Part shown: piece by piece, positions 1-6,313 of the stretch
Position numbering within the stretch: position 1 is the stretch's first letter
Layout: every line of letters starts with the position of its first letter
From: Verrucomicrobiota bacterium
Lineage (GTDB): Bacteria; Verrucomicrobiota; Verrucomicrobiia; Limisphaerales; JACRJZ01
Reading direction: 5' to 3'
DNA length: 6,772 nt
NCBI GenBank assembly: GCA_022711695.1
Contig: JAKLEJ010000194.1
Location: 1 to 6,772 of the forward strand
Made by a program: the position numbers and the translations under genes
Notes under the pieces: generated by a model
Database searches by the model: none
The model's input: the letters and a program-made list of their open reading frames with translations, nothing else
Told to the model about the DNA's origin: nothing

Positions 1-1
1 G

Positions 2-172
2 GCGCTGGAGCGGCTGGTGGTGTGGATGGACACTTACGCGCAGCGGCTGGGCGTGTTCGATTCCGAACAGGAGAAGGCCCTCGAGGAACTGCGGCAGGCC
101 AGCCGGGGGCTGCTGGCGGAGCGGCCGCCGGTGCGGTCGGCGGCGCTGCCGGTGGCGCCGGCCCGGCCCTGA
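2..172 (+). CDS. C-terminal 56 residues of an unidentified protein (5' end outside window), possibly HzsA-like
   Basis: An open frame enters from the left edge and ends at TGA 170-172. It has no internal start that need be used, so this is the 3' end of a longer gene. The translation begins ALERLVVWMDTYAQRLG and continues with a charged, probably helical stretch (FDSEQEKALEELRQ), then a proline/alanine-rich tail. Nearly every codon ends in G or C, which strongly supports this frame over the other plus-strand frame that opens at base 22. The WMDTYAQRLG segment resembles what I recall from C-terminal ends of secreted planctomycete/verrucomicrobial HzsA-related multihaem proteins, and is loosely comparable to the LAWIDLNVPYYG segment of the large gene in this window. 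That family assignment is weak; the coding call is firm. The gene is convergent with the ABC permease: the two stop codons are separated only by base 173. Confidence 0.72.
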   Translation, partial: ALERLVVWMDTYAQRLGVFDSEQEKALEELRQASRGLLAERPPVRSAALPVAPARP

Positions 173-173
173 C

Positions 174-1889
174 TCAAGCGCGGAAGAGCTGGCCCATCTT
201 GCGGCCGAGGATGCGGCCGGCCACCAGCAGGCTGGCCGAAAGGATGACCATGCCGACCACGCCCAGGGCGCAGGCCACGCCGGGGGAGTTGGGATCGATG
301 CGCCCCATGACGGTGTAGATCATCTTGGTGAGGGGGTAGTACTGCTCTTTCATGGCCAGGATAAGGCCGTCGCTGACTTCGAGCATGGCGAAGGAGAAGG
401 TGAGAACGGCGCCGGCGACGAGGTTGGCCATGACCAGCGGAAGGGTGATCCGCCGCAGGGTGCGGAAGGGAGAGGCGCCCAGGTTGGCGGAGGCTTCCTC
501 GAGCGTGACGCTGGTCTGCTGAAATCCGGCGTAGGCGGAACGGACGATATAGGGGAGGCGTCGGACGCTGTAGCTGACGATGAGGAGGAGGGTGGGGTTG
601 TTGCGCGGGTTGAAATACTCGTTGAGCCAGCGGTTCTGGAAATTGTCGAAGCCGGCGACATAGCCGAAGGCGAGCACCAGCCCCGGCAGGGCCAGGGGGA
701 GCATGGCCAGGGCGTCGAGGAGACCGGCCATGGGGATGCGCCGGCGGGTCAACAACCAGGCGATGACCACTCCCAGGACGAGATCGAGCCCGGCGCTGCA
801 GGCCGAGTAGAAGAGACTGTTGCCAATGCTGGAGGCGGTCAGGCCATGCGCGGCCAGCTCGGCGTAGTTGGCCAGGGTCCACTCCCGGGGCAGGATGCTG
901 AAGAACCAGCGATGGGCCAGGGACTGAGCGACGACCGCCAGATGAGGCAGCAGGGCGATGGCGACCAGGCCGCCCAGGGCGGACCACAGGAGCAGGGTTT
1001 GCGCGCGGCTGGCGGGGGTTTCGCCGCCGGCGGTATGGCCGCGCGCCAGCATTTCGTAGCGGCGCGCCGCCAGCATGCGCTTGCTGGCCAGGAACAGCAG
1101 GACTGTCAGCAACAGCACGAGGACGACCAGCGCGTAGCCGGCGGGGTTGGTGTTGATTTCGTTGACGGCGTCGAAGATCTGGACGGGGACGACCCTGGAG
1201 AAGCCGAAGATGAGCGGCGTTCCCAGGTCGGTGAACGCCCAGATGAAAACGATGATGGCGCCGGCAAAATAGCCGGGGAGGATGAGGGGCAGGGTGACGG
1301 TGCGGAAGAGCCGGAAGCCGGCGGCGCCGAGGTTCTGGGCGGCCTCGCGCATGGCCGGATCGATGTTGGCCATGGCTGCGGAGACATTGAGGAACATGAT
1401 GGGATAGAGGTTGAGCGTCTGGAGAATCACGATTCCCCAGAAGCCGCCCTGTCCCAGCCAGTCGATGGGGGCCTCGGGGGGAAGCCAGCCCAGGTCCATG
1501 AGCAGCAGGTTAAGGGAGCCGTAGCGGGCCAGCAGTTGGCGCAGACCGATGGCGCCGACAAACGGCGGCATGATCATGGGCACCAGCAACAAACCGCCCA
1601 GGAGGCTCTTGCCCCGGAAACTGAAGCGGGTCATGTACCAGGCCATGGGCAGAGTGAGGAGGGTGGTCAGGGCGGTGGTGAGGGCGGCAATGGCGAAGCT
1701 GTTGAGCAGGCTTTCGCGCTGGAGCGGGCTGGCGAGCAGCGTCGAGAAATAGCGGAGGGTGAGGCGGCCTTCCGGGAAGAAGGCGTTCTTCAGGGCGAAG
1801 CTGACCGGGTAGAAGAGGAACAACCCAAAGAAACCCGCCAGCAGCGCCAGGAAGGCCACGGTCTTGAGGTTCAAGTCGTAACGGCCCAT
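174..1889 (-). CDS. ABC importer permease, fused two-domain FbpB/ThiP type (iron(III)-like)
   Basis: This is an inner-membrane permease of a binding-protein-dependent ABC importer (571 aa). It contains two homologous BPD-transport permease domains in one chain, as in FbpB/SfuB and ThiP. I count about twelve hydrophobic segments, near residues 10-30, 62-82, 97-117, 150-170, 204-222, 250-268, 300-320, 355-380, 388-412, 433-441, 487-505 and 535-557. Each half carries the EAA loop that docks on the ATPase: EAAQNLGAAGFRLFRTVTLP starting at 182 and EEASANLGASPFRTLRRITLP-like sequence starting at 464. The length is normal for fused permeases. The start is ATG 1887-1889, followed directly by a short basic N-terminus and the first membrane helix; no Shine-Dalgarno-like sequence precedes it. 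It follows the HzsA-like gene by 30 bp and ends one base from a convergent gene. No ATPase or substrate-binding protein is in the window. Iron(III) is the most common substrate of the closest-looking family, but thiamine, polyamine or phosphonate uptake cannot be excluded. Confidence 0.93.
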   Translation of the reverse strand: MGRYDLNLKTVAFLALLAGFFGLFLFYPVSFALKNAFFPEGRLTLRYFSTLLASPLQRESLLNSFAIAALTTALTTLLTLPMAWYMTRFSFRGKSLLGGLLLVPMIMPPFVGAIGLRQLLARYGSLNLLLMDLGWLPPEAPIDWLGQGGFWGIVILQTLNLYPIMFLNVSAAMANIDPAMREAAQNLGAAGFRLFRTVTLPLILPGYFAGAIIVFIWAFTDLGTPLIFGFSRVVPVQIFDAVNEINTNPAGYALVVLVLLLTVLLFLASKRMLAARRYEMLARGHTAGGETPASRAQTLLLWSALGGLVAIALLPHLAVVAQSLAHRWFFSILPREWTLANYAELAAHGLTASSIGNSLFYSACSAGLDLVLGVVIAWLLTRRRIPMAGLLDALAMLPLALPGLVLAFGYVAGFDNFQNRWLNEYFNPRNNPTLLLIVSYSVRRLPYIVRSAYAGFQQTSVTLEEASANLGASPFRTLRRITLPLVMANLVAGAVLTFSFAMLEVSDGLILAMKEQYYPLTKMIYTVMGRIDPNSPGVACALGVVGMVILSASLLVAGRILGRKMGQLFRA

Positions 1890-1919
1890 GGCGGCGGGAG
1901 CGGGGGGCTTGCGGGCGGG

Positions 1920-4900
1920 CTAGTCCAGGCGGCCCAGGCAGGAGCGGTCCACCTGGGCGGGCGCGGCGCCGGGCATGTCCATGCGCGGACGCGCGCGCAA
2001 GAGCTCGCGAACGGGGTCGAAGGTCTTGAGGAGGGCTGCGTAGTCTGGATCGCTGGTCGAGGCAAAGACCGGCCGGCCGCAGGCTTGGCTGCCGCCCGCC
2101 TCGCGGGCCAGGGGCGCCATGAGAAAGCCGTTCCGTTCGGGATGAGTGATGCGGGTCCAGACCGGGCGGGGCAAGCGGCCCTCCTTGTGACATTCGGCGC
2201 AACGGCGCCGGGCGACTTCGGCCAGCGTTTTGTCCAGGTCCGCGGGGTAGATTTGCCGGCAGCCGCGCTTGTCGGGATGGGCGGTTTCGCTGGTGCCGTA
2301 ATAAGGGACGTTCAGATCGATCCAGGCGAGAACGCGGCGGATTTCGGGGGCGGGCATTTTGAGGCGGGGCGCGCCGTTGGTTTCGGGATGTCCGCTCAAG
2401 AGGAGGTCCGCCAGCTTGCTGCGGGGCGATCCCCAGGCCTTGGGGGTGACCTCGAGGATGTTTTGTTCCATGCCGTTGTAGGTGGGGATCCAGCTCACAT
2501 AAGGGCTGTCCCATTCGGCCTCGCCGGAGCGCTTGCGGCCTCGAGCCAGCGTCTCGTAGGAGACGTTGAAGAAATCCGTCTTGTCGCCGCGGAGATCGAC
2601 CCGGGCGGGGGGCGCGGGTCCGGAGTGGCAGCGGACGCAATGGGCGTCGAGCACGGGTTGGACGATCGAGGAGTAATCGAAACCCAGGCCCTGGCCCCAC
2701 TCGGGCGGGCGCAGGCGGTCGGGGCGGCGGGGGGCGACACTGCGGCCGGCCACGACCTGCTGGCGGGGCTCGTGGCAGCCGACGCAGCCCTGGATCTCGC
2801 CCGGCATTAAATGGGTGAAGGTCCGCATGCGCTGAACGGCGCGGCCGCGGGCATCCAGGGCCATGAAATAGAGGGGTCGGCCGGCGGGAACCTCGAAGCA
2901 GGCCGAACCATCGGCGGCCACGGGAGCGTAGCCCCAGACTTTCTTGCCGGCGTAGGTGGCGCCGCAGGAGATCACGGGGAACTGGAATCCGAACGCCCGG
3001 TTGTTCACGTCCGTGCGCACGGCCTTGCGCATTTCCTCGACCACGCAGATCTCGGCGACCTCGCCGCGTTTCACGAAGGGATCGAGCCCGCGATAGACGT
3101 CCTGGAGCACGACCGTGGCCCAGGCGACGGAGGCGTCCGACTCTTCGAGGGGGTTGGGCTGGACGGGGGCGAGGTCGTCGGCGGGAGAGATTTGGCCGGC
3201 CAGAATGGGCGGGGCGGGGCGGGCGCGGAGCGGCTGGGGATTGTAGAAGCCCAGGTCTGCGCGGCGGGCGATCACGCGCGTTTGCCGCTGGCCATCGTAA
3301 CTCCGCGCCACAATGTTGCCGCGTTTGGACACCAGGAAATAATTCTCATCGACGGGAACCGGGTTCTCGTAAGGGCCGCGGATGCTGTTGCCGTCGCCCT
3401 GGTCCGCGCGGCCGATGTTGACCTCGGGAGTGAGGTTGCGGATGCCGGCCTGGGCGTTGTTGCCATGGAAGATGTCGATGATGCCGATGGCGCCGCGGCA
3501 GGGGCCGTTGTGGCTGGTCAACAGGCACAGCACGAGATCGGTTCCGGGGATGGAGCGGGCCTCCATGAAGGTGGCCGGGCTGAGGACGCGGTTGCCGAAG
3601 AAGCCGGCCAGCCCCGTGCCATCGGGACGGAGGGTCCACAGGCTCTGGATGGGAATGGCCGGCTTGTCCACGTACTCCCAGCGGGAGTAGATGATGCGGC
3701 CATCGGCCATGACGCTGGGGGTGAAATCGTTGACGATGTTGGCCGAGAGGCGGCGCACGTCGGCGCCGTCGCGCCCCATGCGGTAAAGCACGCCGACGGG
3801 CGACACCCAGCAGTAGGCGAATCGCGACGCGCGGGTCGAGAGAAAGGCGATGCCGCCATCGGGCAGCCAGCAGGCGTTGTAGTTGTGGTGAGGGCCGTCG
3901 GTGAGTTGGCGTAGGTTTTGGCCGTCGGCGCCTACGCGGAACACCTGGTAGCCCTCGTGCTGGGAGCGACGCCAACTGAAGAGGATTTCGCGTCCGTCGA
4001 AGGACACGTCACAATCGAGGATTTGACCCTTGGGGGAGGCGGCCAACTCGGTGAGTTGGCCGGCGCTGGGCCCGCTGACCTGGAGGAGGCACAGCCCCCC
4101 GCCGGCCCCGAATCCTTCGACGTGGTAGGTATAGACATGCGAGGGGTTGAGTTCGCGCCGTTGGATCAGGACGAGCCGGTCGAAGCCCAGCTCTCCTGCC
4201 GCAAGCGTGGCAGCCAAACCGCCCTGTTCCTCGACCTCTCCGTCCATCCAGTCCTTCGGTTTGCCCGGGGGCAGCTCGACGAACCTGGCGAGCATGTGGG
4301 GAGGGACGGGGGTGGAATAAACCTTGATCTCGGAGGCGCCCGGGTTGAAGCCGCCGTAGGAGCTGAGGAATTTGAGCTTGAGCTGGCGGGCCCGTGACGG
4401 GGCCGCCAGGCGGATGGGCTGAGGCCCGTGCCCTTGTTTGAAGCGGCCTTGCGCCGCCGGGGCCGCCGCGGAATCCAGCCAGACTTCGTAGTCCTTCCAG
4501 CCTTCCTCGGCATACCAGGCCGTGCGGGCAAAGTAGTGGATTTCGGCGACGGTCACCTCGTTGGTCCAGCACAGGATGAGCTCGGCGCCCTGGCGATGGG
4601 TGTCGCCGTTGACACACCAGGCCTGGTCGAGGTCCTGCTCGGCGCCGGGAACGGGGATGCGGCCATCGATGGCGAAGCGGGCTTGGTAGTGGCTGCTGTG
4701 CTCGGACGTGGCGGCGGCCGCGGCGAAGACCGCGATGTTCTGCGGGGCGTTGGCGGCCGGGGCCGCAGCGCGCCCGGGAACGGCGAGAAGCGATGCCGCC
4801 AGGCAGGCCCCGAGGAGGGACAGACCTTCGGAGGCGGTCTTCCCGAATCCGAGAGCAACTGCGCGACAGAGGCCGGAGGCTTTTACAGAAGGAAACGAAG

Positions 4901-5030
4901 GAAAGGAAGGGAGGCAGAGGGAACCCCTTACCCCAACCCTCTCCCCGTCCGAAGGGGCGAGGGAGCCGCGAAGGCGGCCGCTGAGGTGTCTTCGTGCTCT
5001 TCCCAGGAAGCGAGCGAGCGCAACTTTCAT
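1920..5030 (-). CDS. Exported HzsA-related three-haem cytochrome with discoidin-like and PD40 beta-propeller domains
   Basis: This is a large (1036 aa as opened) protein, probably periplasmic or exported. Residues ~68-90 form a signal-peptide-like stretch (LSLLGACLAASLLAV, then GRAAA). Residues ~95-240 resemble a discoidin/F5-8C-like beta-sandwich (YEVWLDS, SEIKVYST). Residues ~335-590 carry PD40/TolB-type propeller repeats (SFDGREILFSW, LRQLTDG, CWLPDGGIAFLSTR, MADGRIIYSR, LRPDGTG). The C-terminal third has three c-type haem motifs: CVGCH 749-753, CVRCH 798-802 and CAECH 944-948. This order matches proteins annotated as hydrazine synthase alpha-subunit middle-domain or HzsA-related, which are widespread outside anammox bacteria. 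An electron-transfer or redox-enzyme role is likely; the substrate is unknown. ATG 5030 is the only conventional start (ATG/GTG/TTG) upstream of the signal-like segment, but it has no ribosome-binding site, and residues 1-65 are repeat-derived and rich in AGA, CGA, AGG and GTA codons unlike the rest. CTG at 4821-4823 (residue 70) is a non-standard alternative. The ABC permease follows after 30 bp. Confidence 0.85.
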   Translation of the reverse strand: MKVALARFLGRARRHLSGRLRGSLAPSDGERVGVRGSLCLPSFPSFPSVKASGLCRAVALGFGKTASEGLSLLGACLAASLLAVPGRAAAPAANAPQNIAVFAAAAATSEHSSHYQARFAIDGRIPVPGAEQDLDQAWCVNGDTHRQGAELILCWTNEVTVAEIHYFARTAWYAEEGWKDYEVWLDSAAAPAAQGRFKQGHGPQPIRLAAPSRARQLKLKFLSSYGGFNPGASEIKVYSTPVPPHMLARFVELPPGKPKDWMDGEVEEQGGLAATLAAGELGFDRLVLIQRRELNPSHVYTYHVEGFGAGGGLCLLQVSGPSAGQLTELAASPKGQILDCDVSFDGREILFSWRRSQHEGYQVFRVGADGQNLRQLTDGPHHNYNACWLPDGGIAFLSTRASRFAYCWVSPVGVLYRMGRDGADVRRLSANIVNDFTPSVMADGRIIYSRWEYVDKPAIPIQSLWTLRPDGTGLAGFFGNRVLSPATFMEARSIPGTDLVLCLLTSHNGPCRGAIGIIDIFHGNNAQAGIRNLTPEVNIGRADQGDGNSIRGPYENPVPVDENYFLVSKRGNIVARSYDGQRQTRVIARRADLGFYNPQPLRARPAPPILAGQISPADDLAPVQPNPLEESDASVAWATVVLQDVYRGLDPFVKRGEVAEICVVEEMRKAVRTDVNNRAFGFQFPVISCGATYAGKKVWGYAPVAADGSACFEVPAGRPLYFMALDARGRAVQRMRTFTHLMPGEIQGCVGCHEPRQQVVAGRSVAPRRPDRLRPPEWGQGLGFDYSSIVQPVLDAHCVRCHSGPAPPARVDLRGDKTDFFNVSYETLARGRKRSGEAEWDSPYVSWIPTYNGMEQNILEVTPKAWGSPRSKLADLLLSGHPETNGAPRLKMPAPEIRRVLAWIDLNVPYYGTSETAHPDKRGCRQIYPADLDKTLAEVARRRCAECHKEGRLPRPVWTRITHPERNGFLMAPLAREAGGSQACGRPVFASTSDPDYAALLKTFDPVRELLRARPRMDMPGAAPAQVDRSCLGRLD
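4888..4914. repeat. Purine-rich 9-bp tandem repeat, three imperfect copies
   Basis: Three 9-bp units read on the plus strand as gaaggaaac, gaaggaaag and gaagggagg, within a longer purine tract at about 4885-4920. On the minus strand, in the frame of the HzsA-like gene, this becomes a PSF-PSF-PS peptide at residues 41-48, just before a GTAAAA. Similar pyrimidine-rich, 9-bp-periodic tracts occur between genes in verrucomicrobial genomes as far as I recall. Here the tract lies inside the annotated coding region, which makes the translation start suspect. Confidence 0.7.
4937..4963. repeat. Imperfect palindrome of the dispersed LTPTLSP-type repeat
   Basis: The arms are ccctctcccc (4937-4946) and ggggcgaggg (4954-4963), which pair at nine of ten positions around a 7-base loop (gtccgaa). 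With the upstream flank ccccttaccccaa (4924-4936), the plus strand translates as PLTPTLSPSEGA. This peptide is typical of spurious ORFs over a small palindromic element scattered between genes in planctomycete and verrucomicrobial genomes (from memory; not searched). On the minus strand the element is read as SLAPSDGERVGVRGSL at residues 24-39 of the HzsA-like frame. It lies about 20 bp from the purine-rich tandem repeat, so the two elements form one composite block. Confidence 0.72.
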
Positions 5031-5126
5031 AGTGGTCCGCGTTTGGCCGCGGCGCCGAACTGGCTGTCCGAGCGCGCTCCCGCGGGCTGCCGCGGCCCTG
5101 GAATTCCCGGGGCGGCGGGCGGGGTG
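5031..5126. other. Intergenic gap with a GC-rich hairpin at 5080-5095
   Basis: These 96 bp separate the stop of the RidA/chorismatase-like gene from the first possible start of the HzsA-like gene. A perfect 6-bp inverted repeat, CCGCGG with loop GCTG and CCGCGG, spans 5080-5095. It has no T-run on either strand, so it does not meet the usual description of an intrinsic terminator. The bases directly before ATG 5030 (gcggaccact) show no Shine-Dalgarno sequence. I see no -35/-10 pair. If translation of the HzsA-like gene really begins further downstream, the leader would extend through the repeat block to roughly 4825, about 300 bp in all. Confidence 0.4.
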
Positions 5127-6302
5127 CTAGGAACTCGAGCGGCGGCTTCCGAGGGCATCGAGCTCGATTTCGAAGAGCAGTTCGTCGCGGCAAATATCCG
5201 CCTCGGTGACCACCGCGGGCCATTCGCGAATCTTGAGGCGTTTGCGCCAGGCCTCGAAGTGCTTCACGTCCTCCGGGCGTTTGAAGTAGGCGGTGGCGCG
5301 GGAAACATCGGGATAATCGAGGCCCCTGGAGACGAGGATGGCGCGGACGACCTCCATGGTGACGTCGATCTGCGCCTCGACATCGCCCTGGCAGACGCTG
5401 GCGCCGCCGGGAGCGATGCTGGCGGTGCCGGACACCATCACGCGCCGCAGGGCCGGGCTGGCCAGTTCGACGGCGCGGCTGAAGGAGCTGCCGTAAGCCG
5501 GGGCCGGGCATTGTTTGGGAGAAAGGACTTCCTGAAGGACGAAGCCGTCCCGCGAACCCCGGGAGGCCCAGGCTGCGGCGGTGAGGGCGTGGCCGCCGGT
5601 GTTCTCGCCGCTGACGCCGGTGCTGGCCGGCACGACGCGGTCGAAGACGCCCTTGCGCTGGTAGAACTCCGTGCGGACCTCGTTGAAGGGCCCGTACCAG
5701 TCCAGGATTTTCTGGATGAACAGCCAGGTGCGAGCCAGATCCGGGATGCCCATGCCGCCGGCCTGAAGGCCCGCGTCGATGAGCTCATAGACCTGGCGAG
5801 CCTGGGTGGGCCTGTCCAGGCGGGCATTGGCGGGCAGCAGATTGCCCAGGAGCAGATGCCGGGCCCAACCGTCGTCGTAGGTCCGGCCGACCGGCTGGCC
5901 CTGGCAACGGACGGTTTGAACAGGCGCGCCCGAGACGGCCAGCACGTGCATGCCGGAGAGAGGGTGGCCCTGGCAACTGCGACCCTGGACGTAGGTGACC
6001 GGCCAGCAGAGCTCGCCCAACTCCTTGTGGAGTGCGGAAAGAATCTCGGCATGGACGGCGAGGTCGCCGAAGACCTCCTGGCGGGCGATGACCGCGCCGG
6101 ACTCGCGCAAGACCTGTCCGAGGCGCCCGACCATTCCGGAGGGGGATTCGCCCGGGAGCGGGCGCAGGGTCGCGTGCAGTTCCTGCATGGCCCCCTGGGC
6201 GACGGTGGTCAGGTCGAGCCCGCGGCTGTGCTGGCGGGTGATCGCGGCCGGGCTGGCGGGGGAGCCCCCGGCCGGCTTGGCTGGCGTTTGCTCCCTGGGC
6301 AT
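5127..6302 (-). CDS. RidA/chorismatase (FkbO/Hyg5/XanB2)-superfamily protein
   Basis: This is a 391-aa protein without a signal peptide or membrane segment, so probably cytoplasmic. The C-terminal half is a RidA/YjgF-type fold: YGSSFSRA at 270-277, VMVSGTASI at 288-296, GDVEAQ at 306-311, then TEADICRDELLFEIE near 366-380. These blocks look more like chorismatases, which cleave chorismate to pyruvate plus a hydroxybenzoate or cyclohexadiene acid, than like small RidA proteins. From memory, the Cys (371) and Glu (378) of CRDELLFE have the same spacing as Cys327 and Glu334 of Hyg5. The upstream segment with DWYGPFNEVRTEFYQ and VPASTGVSGEN (around 202-235) also fits a degenerate first domain of that family. 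RidA's substrate-binding Arg after the conserved Pro-Ala is Val here (WPAVV), arguing against imine deaminase activity. The start is ATG 6300-6302, 11 bp after the preceding stop; the frame is open to 6467, but that extension overlaps the cytochrome gene. GTG 6315-6317 overlaps its stop as GTGA and is an alternative. Chorismate as substrate is an inference. Confidence 0.82.
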   Translation of the reverse strand: MPREQTPAKPAGGSPASPAAITRQHSRGLDLTTVAQGAMQELHATLRPLPGESPSGMVGRLGQVLRESGAVIARQEVFGDLAVHAEILSALHKELGELCWPVTYVQGRSCQGHPLSGMHVLAVSGAPVQTVRCQGQPVGRTYDDGWARHLLLGNLLPANARLDRPTQARQVYELIDAGLQAGGMGIPDLARTWLFIQKILDWYGPFNEVRTEFYQRKGVFDRVVPASTGVSGENTGGHALTAAAWASRGSRDGFVLQEVLSPKQCPAPAYGSSFSRAVELASPALRRVMVSGTASIAPGGASVCQGDVEAQIDVTMEVVRAILVSRGLDYPDVSRATAYFKRPEDVKHFEAWRKRLKIREWPAVVTEADICRDELLFEIELDALGSRRSSS

Positions 6303-6313
6303 GGCGGATGGAT

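Noticed and set aside
124..144. Inverted repeat GCCGCCG/CGGCGGC as terminator of the plus-strand gene
   Set aside because: It lies inside coding sequence with no T-run; such matches are expected by chance in DNA this GC-rich.
22..318. Plus-strand open frame opening at base 22
   Set aside because: It is out of frame with the better coding frame at 2-172, which has GC-ending codons and a sensible WMDTYAQRLG segment.
1510..2700. Minus-strand open frame of 396 codons across the permease/HzsA-like junction
   Set aside because: Arg/Pro-rich frame-shifted reading of two well-supported genes.
846..2810. Long plus-strand open frame of 654 codons antisense to the permease and the HzsA-like gene
   Set aside because: Low-complexity product rich in G, A, Q and E with no domain. 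It is a shadow caused by high third-position GC in the true minus-strand genes, which have clear motifs.
2811..3914. Plus-strand open frame of 367 codons
   Set aside because: Antisense shadow of the propeller-coding region. The composition is rich in G, A, V and D, and no recognisable motif or signal is present.
4803..4817. Lipoprotein signal LLGAC near residue 76 of the HzsA-like frame
   Set aside because: The hydrophobic stretch continues after the Cys (LAASLLAV) toward a GRAAA cleavage-like site, so a standard signal peptide fits better.
1920..5030. Hydrazine synthesis or anammox metabolism
   Set aside because: HzsA-related proteins are common outside anammox bacteria, no beta/gamma subunit genes are present, and no Tyr follows the CVGCH motif.
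4009..5511. Minus-strand open frame of 500 codons
   Set aside because: Arg/Pro/Gly-rich out-of-frame reading; it overlaps the HzsA-like and RidA-like genes, both supported by motifs.
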